This document shows, piece by piece, positions 1-6,175 of a DNA stretch of 64,000 bases. Position 1 is the stretch's first letter, and every line of letters starts with the position of its first letter. The DNA comes from Hyphomonas sp. L-53-1-40 (lineage in GTDB: Bacteria > Pseudomonadota > Alphaproteobacteria > Caulobacterales > Hyphomonadaceae), in assembly GCF_000682775.1 (NCBI RefSeq), contig NZ_AWFI01000021.1, forward strand, positions 1 through 64,000, given 5' to 3'. Made by a program: the position numbers and the translations under genes. Below the pieces are notes generated by a model. It searched no databases. It saw nothing but the letters and a program-made list of their open reading frames with translations, and was not told the origin of the DNA.

Positions 1-133
1 CTCCCGCCCAGCCCATCCTGACCCTGCAACCCACAACCAGAACGGTACCTGATCCGGCTCTTGTGAGAGCAGAGGCTTAGTATGGGGCAGGGAGTTCTTA
101 GACGGATAGGGAGCGCAAATTCCCAGCTCCGAA

Positions 134-155
134 GATACCTGCGAAGGCAGGTATC
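134..155. repeat. Perfect short palindrome (GATACCTGC/GCAGGTATC)
   Basis: GATACCTGC at 134-142 and GCAGGTATC at 147-155 form a perfect 9-bp stem around the 4-nt loop GAAG. It shares the CCTGC...GCAGG core and a following CATCTC with the larger palindrome at 196-271, so the two look like divergent members of one dispersed palindrome family. There is no T-run, so it is unlikely to be a simple terminator. Confidence 0.7.
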
Positions 156-195
156 CATCTCCTGCTGCTCCCTCATGCACATGGGGAGGCGTTCC

Positions 196-271
196 GAGAT
201 GGACCCCTGCCTGGGGAAATCGTGTCAATGACACGATTTCTTGTCCTCGGCAGCTGCGCAGGGGTCATCTC
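196..271. repeat. Nested palindrome (hairpin inside hairpin)
   Basis: The outer arms are GAGATGGACCCCTGC (196-210) and GCAGGGGTCATCTC (258-271), complementary except for one missing base. Inside them lies a second perfect palindrome, 217-239, with 11-bp arms AAATCGTGTCA/TGACACGATTT around a single A. The outer arms share the CCTGC/GCAGG core with 134-155. The inner palindrome looks like an independent insertion or replacement of the original loop. Confidence 0.7.
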
Positions 272-291
272 AGGGAGGAGAGGGGCGTGTC

Positions 292-786
292 TCAGACCGG
301 CCTTGCATAATAGGCGACGGCATAATCCGGCGTGTAGCGTTTCTCGCCGACGCGGACGAAGCCGAGCCGAGTGTGGAATCTGTGCGAGCCCGGATTGTCC
401 GGGTCTGTGTTCACTTCCGCGCCGAGCCATTGACGGCCGCTGGCGATATCGAAGGCGGCTTCATACAGGCGCTGGCCAAGGCCCTGTCCGCGCGCGACCC
501 CTGATATCGCGATGCGGTCGACATAGAGCAGGTCGCATGCTTGCTCCGCCTGCCACGCCTCGAACCAGCGGAGATTGGCGCTCTCATAGGCCAGCGTGCC
601 AGGCTCGATCAGCGTGATGAAGCCCAGCGGCGCGCCGCCCTCATCTGTCGCGACAAGACAGGTGGACAGATCAATCCAGCGCTTCAGGCCCTCAGCCGAG
701 TTCTCATGCCCCACACCGGGCGTCGAGGCTTGGTTGATGGCGTAGAGGGCAGGGAGGTCAGTGGGGGTGTAGGGACGGATGGGCAT
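292..786 (-). CDS. GNAT family N-acetyltransferase
   Basis: A 164-residue protein with the pattern of a GCN5-related acetyltransferase: an N-terminal MPIRPYTPTDL strand, a central VDRIAISGVARGQGLGQRLYEAA acetyl-CoA loop (the R/Q-x-x-G-x-G/A signature is GQGLGQRL), and a C-terminal FHTRLGFVRVGEKR motif. The substrate is unknown. I start at the ATG ending at 786 because homology begins at MPIRP; an in-frame ATG at 849 would add 21 residues encoded by the duplicated repeat region. The first codons and upstream DNA (772-857) recur in degraded form at 1495-1578. Family assignment is firm; function is open. Confidence 0.85.
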   Translation of the reverse strand: MPIRPYTPTDLPALYAINQASTPGVGHENSAEGLKRWIDLSTCLVATDEGGAPLGFITLIEPGTLAYESANLRWFEAWQAEQACDLLYVDRIAISGVARGQGLGQRLYEAAFDIASGRQWLGAEVNTDPDNPGSHRFHTRLGFVRVGEKRYTPDYAVAYYARPV

Positions 787-857
787 GGTGGGGATGTGGG
801 GCATTGGCCGAGGATTGGCAACAGGCTGTGCCGCAAACACGGAACTCATGCTGAGCG
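772..857. repeat. Copy 1 of ~85-bp diverged direct repeat (GNAT gene 5' end)
   Basis: Covers the start codon of the leftward GNAT gene and about 70 bp upstream. The same sequence, at perhaps 75-80 percent identity by eye, recurs at 1495-1578 in the same orientation. Shared words include GGGACGGATG, GGCCGAGGAT, AACAGG and GCAAACAC. The copy at 772-857 is joined to an intact gene; the other is not. Confidence 0.65.
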
Positions 858-960
858 GGGCCTGCCCCGGTGAAGGCCGGGGTCGAAGGATGGCGTGGCT
901 AGGAACCGCAACCTCCGCAAGCCCACGCCCAATCCTTCGACTTCGCTCAGGATGAGCGCT
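845..960. repeat. REP-like doublet upstream of GIY-YIG gene
   Basis: The left arm is interrupted: CTCATGCTGAGCG (845-857), then GTCGAAGGATGG (882-893), split by an insert containing CCCCGG/CCGGGG (865-870/877-882). The right arm is CCTTCGACTTCGCTCAGGATGAGCGCT (about 934-960). It has the same inverted layout as the cleaner doublet at 1373-1464. The right arm ends only 11 bp before the ATG of the GIY-YIG gene. Confidence 0.7.
945..957 (+). repeat. 13-bp terminal inverted repeat, left of GIY-YIG gene
   Basis: GCTCAGGATGAGC here is the exact reverse complement of GCTCATCCTGAGC at 1327-1339. The pair brackets the whole GIY-YIG reading frame (972-1337). Each is the core of the larger REP-like arms nearby. 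Confidence 0.8.
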
Positions 961-971
961 AAGGTGAAGCG

Positions 972-1337
972 ATGCAGTTCTGGGTCTATCTTCTGCAATG
1001 TGCTGATGGGAAATACTATGTCGGCTCCCATCGCGGCGACGATGTTGAGGCGCGCGTGTGGGAACACAATGAAGGTGTTAATCCCAAAGCATTCACGTTC
1101 TCGCGTCGTCCGGTGAAACTGCTCTGGTGCGGGGCGTTTGCCGATCCCGCAGAGATGGTGAGTTTCGAACGGCAGATGAAAGGCTGGACGCGCGCCAAGA
1201 AGGAGGCCTTTGTGCGCGGGGATTGGGAGAAGCTGAAGGAATTGTCGAAATCGCGGACCGCTCCGCCTGTTCGGGAAAGGGGCCGGTTCTACAAACTGAC
1301 GCATCCGGGCGGGCCGAAGAACGAAGGCTCATCCTGA
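972..1337 (+). CDS. GIY-YIG nuclease family protein
   Basis: A 121-residue single-domain GIY-YIG protein of the small URI/UPF0213-like type. Visible motifs are VYLLQ (residues 5-9, the GIY strand), YYVG (15-18, the YIG strand), an Arg and His in ARVWEHN, and a catalytic-type Glu in FERQMKGW. Such enzymes cleave DNA in a metal-dependent way; the substrate of these stand-alone forms is largely unknown. The ORF sits between perfect 13-bp inverted repeats; the right one (1327-1339) supplies the TGA stop. This suggests the gene travels with, or acts on, the surrounding REP-like repeats. No clear Shine-Dalgarno sequence beyond AAGGTGAAG. Confidence 0.88.
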   Translation: MQFWVYLLQCADGKYYVGSHRGDDVEARVWEHNEGVNPKAFTFSRRPVKLLWCGAFADPAEMVSFERQMKGWTRAKKEAFVRGDWEKLKELSKSRTAPPVRERGRFYKLTHPGGPKNEGSS

Positions 1338-1339
1338 GC
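1327..1339 (-). repeat. 13-bp terminal inverted repeat, right of GIY-YIG gene
   Basis: GCTCATCCTGAGC, exact reverse complement of 945-957. The stop codon of the GIY-YIG gene (1335-1337) lies inside it, so the coding frame and the repeat are physically fused. Confidence 0.8.
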
Positions 1340-1372
1340 TAATCGCTGAACTCAATCCGCCCCCTGACCAGA

Positions 1373-1464
1373 CTCATCCTGAGCGAAGTCGAAGGATGAT
1401 TTGGCTTGGGTTGCGACTTCATCAAGCCCGCGCTCGTGCTTCGACTTCGCTCAGCATGAGCGCT
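1373..1464. repeat. REPIN-like inverted doublet
   Basis: The left arm CTCATCCTGAGCGAAGTCGAAGGATGA occupies 1373-1399; each arm is itself an imperfect hairpin (TCATCCT/AGGATGA). The inverted partner, beginning CTTCGACTTCGCTCAGCATG, occupies 1439-1464. The spacer is about 39 bp, giving a 92-bp unit. This is the layout of REP doublets (REPINs) known from gammaproteobacteria, though those are paired with RAYT transposases and none is seen here. Confidence 0.72.
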
Positions 1465-1494
1465 TTAACGGTGACGGTTAGTTTACGCGGTTCG

Positions 1495-1578
1495 GGGACG
1501 GATGAGCATGGGTCTGGTGCGGGGAATAGGCCGAGGATAGGTAACAGGTTGCGCTGCAAACACCGGATTAATCCTGCG
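1495..1578 (-). pseudogene. Remnant of GNAT gene 5' end and upstream region
   Basis: A diverged copy of 772-857. Read leftward it encodes MLIRPRTA then a stop, against MPIRPYTP in the intact GNAT gene, and the DNA upstream of both ATGs also matches. The rest of the gene is missing. Its end runs into another REP-like arm (1570-1594, AATCCTGCGCAAAGTCGAAGGATGA). Confidence 0.55.
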
Positions 1579-1594
1579 CAAAGTCGAAGGATGA
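1570..1594. repeat. Solo REP-like arm
   Basis: A single diverged copy of the ATCCTGAGCGAAGTCGAAGGATGA arm (here GCGCAAAG instead of GAGCGAAG) at the end of the GNAT-remnant copy. It matches the position of the left arm after the intact copy (845 onward). Confidence 0.6.
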
Positions 1595-1663
1595 CCTGCA
1601 GAGTTCTTGAAATGTCTGGATCTCAACGTAAAGTAGGCATGTTGTGCAGGCTGGATATAATAA

Positions 1664-2053
1664 ATGATACGATCAACACTGACTCTGATGTTATGCGCTG
1701 CATCAATGTTGGCAGCCCTCCCTGAGAAGGCTGTGGCCGAGAATTGGATACCACTCGGTTCGGATTCTAATGGGTCCAAATATTCGATAGATGTAGATTC
1801 GATTTCTAGTAAAAGTGACAGGATTGAATTTTGGAGCATGGTTGATGCTTCATCGGACGCAACAGTAAAATATCGCGAACGTAAAACATTACTTAGAATA
1901 GACTGTAAGGCTAAACGCCTCGGAACGATTTATAGCGTGACGTACTATCCGAACGGTACGAACGATTCGTATGGCCCTTTCGACTACGCTTCTCTTAGCC
2001 CAATCGTTCCTGGAACAATTGGGCAATGGATGCACGAGTTTATTTGCAGCTAG
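1664..2053 (+). CDS. Secreted surface-adhesin-E-like protein
   Basis: A 129-residue protein with an N-terminal signal peptide (MIRSTLTLMLCAASMLAALPEKAVA, cut after AVA). The mature part has the layout of the surface-adhesin protein E family: NWIPLG..NGSKYSIDVDSI, a WSMVDAS strand, two cysteines (in LRIDCKAKR and at EFICS) and a PGTIGQWMHEFIC end. The family is small and periplasmic or surface exposed; its role here is unknown. The coding region is visibly richer in A/T than its neighbours and uses AAA/AAT/TCT codons freely, which suggests recent acquisition. The start could also be the ATG at 1688; no good ribosome binding site precedes either. Confidence 0.7.
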   Translation: MIRSTLTLMLCAASMLAALPEKAVAENWIPLGSDSNGSKYSIDVDSISSKSDRIEFWSMVDASSDATVKYRERKTLLRIDCKAKRLGTIYSVTYYPNGTNDSYGPFDYASLSPIVPGTIGQWMHEFICS

Positions 2054-2083
2054 CTCAGCTGCGCGCCACAATAAATGGCCTAA

Positions 2084-3319
2084 TCAATTCTTCCCGAACT
2101 TCCGGTCCCGCCCGGCCAGAAGTCTCAGCCGCAGCGCGTTCAGCTTGATGAAGCCTTCGGCGTCTTTCTGGTCGTAGGCGCCGTGGTCGTCTTCGAAGGT
2201 GACGATGTCTTCCCGGTACAGAGAATAGGGGCTGGAGCGGCCGGTGAGGTAGGCCTGGCCCTTGTAGAGTTTTAGCGTGACTTCGCCGGTCACCCAGCGC
2301 TGGGAATGGTCGATGGCGGCTTGCAGCATTTCGCGCTCCGGGCTCCACCAGAAGCCATTATAGATCAGCTCCGCATAGCGCGGCATCAGCTCGTCTTTCA
2401 GATGGGCGGCGCCCTTGTCGAGCGTGGCCTGTTCGATGCCGCGATGCGCGGTCAGCAGGATGGTGCCGCCGGGCGTCTCATAGATGCCGCGGGACTTCAT
2501 GCCGACGAAACGGTTTTCGAGCAGGTCGAGCCGGCCAATGCCGTGCTTCTTGCCATAGGCGTTCAGCGCGGTGAGCAGCGTGGCGGGCGACATTTCCTCG
2601 CCATTGATGGCGATGGCGTCGCCGCGCTCAAAGCCGATCGTGATGGTCTCTGGCTCGTCCGGGGCGTCTTCCGGGCTGATCGTCCGCATATGGACGAATT
2701 CCGGAGCGGGCTCGGCCGGGTCTTCGAGGACTTTGCCTTCAGAGGAGGAGTGCAGCAGGTTCGCATCGACGGAGAAGGGGGCCTCGCCGCGCTTGTCCTT
2801 GGTGATCTCGATGCCGTGCTGTTCGGCAAAGGCGAGCAGGTCTGTGCGGGACTTGAAATCCCAGTCGCGCCACGGGGCGATGACCTTGATGTCCGGGTTC
2901 AGGCCGTAATAGCCAAGCTCGAAGCGGACCTGGTCATTGCCCTTGCCGGTCGCGCCATGACAGACGGCGTCGGCGCCGACCATGTCGGCAATCTCGATCT
3001 GGCGCTTGGAGATCAGCGGTCGGGCAATCGAGGTGCCGAGCAAATAGACGCCTTCATAGACGGCATTGGCGCGGAACATGGGGAAGACGAAGTCGCGGAC
3101 GAATTCCTCGCGCACGTCTTCAATGAAGATGTTCTCCGGCTTCACCCCGGCGGCGAGCGCCTTGGCACGGGCCGGCTCCAGCTCCTCGCCCTGTCCGAGG
3201 TCTGCGGTGAATGTGACGACTTCGGCGCCGAATTCCGTCTGCAGCCATTTCAGGATGATGGACGTGTCGAGGCCGCCGGAATAGGCGAGCACGACTTTTT
3301 TCGGAGCGGAAACGGACAT
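2084..3319 (-). CDS. argG: Argininosuccinate synthase
   Basis: A 411-residue protein, full length for the family. It joins citrulline and aspartate with ATP to give argininosuccinate in arginine synthesis. The N-terminal PP-loop [15 protein letters not shown] is intact, as are the [10 protein letters not shown] substrate loop and the [17 protein letters not shown]-terminal region. I start at MSVSAPKK (ATG ending at 3319) because residues further upstream are not conserved. It is monocistronic and leftward, convergent with the adhesin-like gene. A pair of GANTC methylation sites lies about 100 bp upstream. Confidence 0.97.
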   Translation of the reverse strand: MSVSAPKKVVLAYSGGLDTSIILKWLQTEFGAEVVTFTADLGQGEELEPARAKALAAGVKPENIFIEDVREEFVRDFVFPMFRANAVYEGVYLLGTSIARPLISKRQIEIADMVGADAVCHGATGKGNDQVRFELGYYGLNPDIKVIAPWRDWDFKSRTDLLAFAEQHGIEITKDKRGEAPFSVDANLLHSSSEGKVLEDPAEPAPEFVHMRTISPEDAPDEPETITIGFERGDAIAINGEEMSPATLLTALNAYGKKHGIGRLDLLENRFVGMKSRGIYETPGGTILLTAHRGIEQATLDKGAAHLKDELMPRYAELIYNGFWWSPEREMLQAAIDHSQRWVTGEVTLKLYKGQAYLTGRSSPYSLYREDIVTFEDDHGAYDQKDAEGFIKLNALRLRLLAGRDRKFGKN

Positions 3320-3415
3320 GAATTTGTACCTTTTTCGGGGACCTGCTGATTGCGGGGATGCAATAGGAGGGAAAGCCCGTGCTGACAAGCGTTGCGCGGG
3401 GACCGGGCGTTCACG

Positions 3416-3433
3416 AGAGTCTCACAAGACTCT
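3416..3433. promoter_or_regulatory. Paired GANTC palindrome upstream of argG
   Basis: AGAGTC-TCACAA-GACTCT: two GANTC sites (3417-3421 and 3428-3432) form an inverted repeat in the divergent region between argG and the 601-residue gene. GANTC is the CcrM methylation site in alphaproteobacteria. The block CACAAGACTCT-TTGG recurs as CACAAGACTCT-CTGG at 22251, in the promoter region of rpmH. Regulatory role is inferred. Confidence 0.4.
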
Positions 3434-3520
3434 TTGGCGGAAGGGATAGTTTGATCCCGGTTAACGCGATATAGTCGGGCCGTTAAGGTTAAGGTAGGCA
3501 GCGGGGGGTTAGATAGGGTC

Positions 3521-5326
3521 ATGCTTGAGACGCACATGACAGATCGGCGCGAGCCCGTTTCCGTACTTCCCGAAGCCCTTCGCCGTGCCGTCCTGGACTG
3601 CACGGATACGCGCGCCGATGCGCCGCGCCAGAGTGTGGCGGAGGCCTCGTTCCGCGACCGGCTGGAAGCGCGCCGCGCGGTGCGGACCCAGTCCACGCTG
3701 GCCATCACATCCGGCATTCATTATCCGACACTGGACGCAGGCCGTACTCGCCCCGCGCCGATGCGGGCGGCCAAGCCGAAGCGGCCTGTGAATGCGGTCA
3801 CCGAACCGCAGGTGCGTGTCACGCCGATATTGATGCGGGCCGTGTCGTCCATGGGCGGCGCATTGCCTGCGATCACGCTGTCGAATGGTCTGACCCTTGG
3901 CGGCGGAGACGGCGATGATGCGTCCGGCATGGGCGCGCGCATGGCCAAGCTGTCGCAGATCATGTTTGCGGGTCTTGCCGTGCTCGGCTTTGCGGGCCTG
4001 TCTTTCATGGCGGCTGACAATGCGCTGAATGGCGCTGACGGGGCCGATGGCGACGAGGATGCTGCCGCCGCCGCTGAAACACATGCCGCCCTGAAAGCGG
4101 CAACAAGCCAGCGGATCACGTCCAGCCAGGCGTCTGCACTCGCAATGGCGAGCGCCTCCGCGCCCGCCGATGGCACGGCCCAGCCCTGGTTCGACTACAA
4201 AGCCATCGCCTCTGACATTGCCGCACGCAATGAAGTGCATAGTGAAGCCCAGCGCGTTGCCGCCGTGGCCGCCTCTGCTGAAGCAGAACGCCGCGCGGCT
4301 GCGGCCATTGCCGAGGCAGAAGCGCAGCAACTTGCCGAACAGCAGCGCCTTGCGCGTCTTGCCGAAGCGACACGGCTTGCAGATGCCACTGCCGAGAAGC
4401 GCCGCCTTGCCGAGGAAGAAGCCGCACGGGTGGCGCGCATGGAAGCGATCCGTCAAGCCAAACTGGACGCAGAGCAAGCTGCAGCTGCGCGCGCCGAGGC
4501 GACGCGCCTTGCCGAACTGGAAGCGCGCCGCATCGCGCATGCGGAGACCGAAGCCTTGAGGCTCGCCAATATCGAAGCTGACCGTCTTGCCGAGGCGCGC
4601 CGGGTGGCCGCTGCGGAAGTGCAGGCGCTGCGCGCCCCGGTCCAGTATGTGTCGATGGCGAATGCGGTCAGCTTGCCGGTGGCGCCAACGCCGCAGGTCA
4701 AGCCGCTGGTCCGCACACCCAAGGCCCAGCCCGTAACGACCTGGGCAGCGTATAACGGCCCGATGCCAACCACGGCTTCACTGAAGCCGTCAAAGCCACT
4801 TGTCCTGGTTGCGCAGACACCCGTCGAACGTGCTGCGCCGCCCGCCCTCAAGCCCAATGGCGCGCATGTTCGCGCGTTTGACCGCCCGCAGCCGGTTCAA
4901 CAAGCCTCTCAAAAAGTCGAAGCCTTCATGGCCGAACGGGTGCAGCGCACCGCTGATGCGCCCGTATCCGCCGCGGCCCTCGAAACCTTGCAGGCTGAAT
5001 TCCTGTCTATCGTGAACTCGGCGCAGGATGGCGCGGTTTCCATGATTGCATTGCCACAAGGCGGCCAGATCGAGATCACGGTCGAGCAGACGACCATGCG
5101 CGAAGCGAGCCGGCCTGTCCTGAAGACAGTGAATTATTCGGTCAGCGAATACAATGCTGTGCAGCGTTCGGTGACGGCGCAGGTGGATCGCAGTGTTGCC
5201 CTGACGTGCCGGGATATTTCCTATGTCATTCCGGGCAAGGAGCGCGGGCGGTTCGCGGCATGTGAGTCGGGCAAGGGCGAGTGGCTGATCTCGCGGGCGA
5301 GTGAAGAGTCCAAATCAAGCATCTAG
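3521..5326 (+). CDS. Uncharacterised membrane protein with long coiled coil
   Basis: A 601-residue protein. Residues 1-140 are polar and basic. One hydrophobic helix at about 144-164 (IMFAGLAVLGFAGLSFMAA) would anchor it. Residues about 245-370 are an A/E/R-rich coiled coil with heptads like EAERRAAAAIAEAEAQQL, TolA-like in look. A Pro-rich linker follows to about 470. The C-terminal 110 residues are folded-looking and contain CRDISYVIPGKERGRFAACES and GEWLIS, faintly recalling the C-terminal CR...G.AC...G.W pattern of 17-kDa surface antigens. The topology suggests an inner-membrane anchor reaching into the periplasm. Overlaps the convergent DUF4112 gene by 12 bp. Function unknown. Confidence 0.75.
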   Translation: MLETHMTDRREPVSVLPEALRRAVLDCTDTRADAPRQSVAEASFRDRLEARRAVRTQSTLAITSGIHYPTLDAGRTRPAPMRAAKPKRPVNAVTEPQVRVTPILMRAVSSMGGALPAITLSNGLTLGGGDGDDASGMGARMAKLSQIMFAGLAVLGFAGLSFMAADNALNGADGADGDEDAAAAAETHAALKAATSQRITSSQASALAMASASAPADGTAQPWFDYKAIASDIAARNEVHSEAQRVAAVAASAEAERRAAAAIAEAEAQQLAEQQRLARLAEATRLADATAEKRRLAEEEAARVARMEAIRQAKLDAEQAAAARAEATRLAELEARRIAHAETEALRLANIEADRLAEARRVAAAEVQALRAPVQYVSMANAVSLPVAPTPQVKPLVRTPKAQPVTTWAAYNGPMPTTASLKPSKPLVLVAQTPVERAAPPALKPNGAHVRAFDRPQPVQQASQKVEAFMAERVQRTADAPVSAAALETLQAEFLSIVNSAQDGAVSMIALPQGGQIEITVEQTTMREASRPVLKTVNYSVSEYNAVQRSVTAQVDRSVALTCRDISYVIPGKERGRFAACESGKGEWLISRASEESKSSI

Positions 5327-5743
5327 GCGTTTGGCCATGTCCTTGTGATGGCGCTTGGCGCGCTTGATCAGGTGTTTCTCGACCACGCGGAAATTCTTGC
5401 GGTGTGACCGGAAGAAGAAGTCGAATACGTCGCCCGCCAGTGGGACAGAGCCGAGGACCACGTCGACGACCAGATTCCAGATAATGTGTATGTGCGCCGT
5501 GATGGGCAGTTTCAGCCGGGCCGCGGTGCCAAGGGCATAAAGGCCAGCGGCGCCAGTGACGGCATCGCCTGCGACGGGGATAATGCCGAGCAGGGAATCG
5601 AGACCAAACGGCACGCCGGCAATCCTGAAGCGCGTATCCATTAAGTCCGAGAACCGGTCGAAGCCGGCGATCTCGTCGGCGACAGTGCGCCCATTGGGCA
5701 GGTGCAGCGATTCTGCTTCTTCCTGGCTGATCCGTGATGGCAT
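5315..5743 (-). CDS. DUF4112 domain-containing membrane protein
   Basis: A 142-residue protein matching the DUF4112 pattern: LMDTRFRIAGVPFGLDSLLGIIPVAGDAVTGAAGLY, then a second VLGSVPLAGDVFDFFFRSHRKN half. The two G-x-x-P-x-A-G-D repeats are the family hallmark and lie between hydrophobic segments. The basic C-terminus (KRAKRHHKD) is probably cytoplasmic. Function is unknown across the family. It is convergent with, and 12 bp into, the 601-residue gene. Confidence 0.85.
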   Translation of the reverse strand: MPSRISQEEAESLHLPNGRTVADEIAGFDRFSDLMDTRFRIAGVPFGLDSLLGIIPVAGDAVTGAAGLYALGTAARLKLPITAHIHIIWNLVVDVVLGSVPLAGDVFDFFFRSHRKNFRVVEKHLIKRAKRHHKDMAKRLDA

Positions 5744-5809
5744 GTCATTTGTCCCCTTATTCCAGTGTCACAGTGACCCAATATTGCGCCGCGCGTCAAA
5801 GCCTGTTGA

Positions 5810-6175
5810 ATGGCGCGTATGGATGATACGCATGTCTACAAATTGCTGACCGACGACCAATGGCGTGCTGCCGAGGCCTCCGGGGTGACCAATGTGCCGC
5901 TGGACCGTGACGATGGTTATGTGCATCTGTCCACGGCGGCGCAGGTCGGCGAAACGGCGGACAAGTATTTCAAGGGTCTCAAGGACGTGCGGCTGGTCCG
6001 CTTTCCCGTGGACCGTTTGCCGCCACTCAAATGGGAAACGAGCCGGGGTGGGCAATTGTTCCCGCACCTCTATGGGCGGTTGCAGATTGCCAAGGCCGAT
6101 GCGGTTTGGCGGCTTGCGCGTGCAGAGAATGGCGCCCCGCTCATGCCAGAGGATTTGAATGATGAGCCTGACTGA
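5810..6175 (+). CDS. DUF952 domain-containing protein
   Basis: A 121-residue cytosolic protein with the DUF952 signature: HVYKLLTDDQW near the N-terminus, DDGYVHLSTAAQVGETADKYF in the middle and FPHLYGRL near the end. DUF952 proteins have a fold reminiscent of ADP-ribosyltransferase-like enzymes, but no activity is assigned. The stop overlaps the start of pyrD (ATG at 6159), so the two are co-transcribed and probably translationally coupled; the pair recurs in other alphaproteobacteria as far as I know. Confidence 0.88.
   Translation: MARMDDTHVYKLLTDDQWRAAEASGVTNVPLDRDDGYVHLSTAAQVGETADKYFKGLKDVRLVRFPVDRLPPLKWETSRGGQLFPHLYGRLQIAKADAVWRLARAENGAPLMPEDLNDEPD

Larger units (their letters stand above)
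1..291. other. Intergenic, repeat-bearing, no gene seen
   Basis: No open frame here has a plausible product or ribosome binding site. The stretch contains two palindromic elements (134-155 and 196-271, listed separately). The rest, 1-130, shows nothing I recognise. The gene that presumably precedes the window is not visible. Confidence 0.6.
1338..1663. other. Repeat-rich intergenic region
   Basis: No gene seen. It holds the REP-like doublet 1373-1464, the degraded GNAT 5'-end copy 1495-1578 and a further single arm at 1570-1594. The last 70 bp become AT-rich and lead into the gene at 1664. Confidence 0.6.

Noticed and set aside
972-1337. GIY-YIG gene as part of a group I intron or homing endonuclease
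   Set aside because: No intron core, host exon or DNA-binding extension is visible; the protein is the short stand-alone type.
1-1660. CRISPR array
   Set aside because: The repeats are few, palindromic, inverted relative to each other, irregularly spaced and diverged, and no cas gene is present.
2306-3349. 347-codon open frame antisense to argG
   Set aside because: It mirrors a fully conserved argG on the other strand; its residues show the Arg/Gly/Asp bias of a GC-rich shadow frame and no motif.
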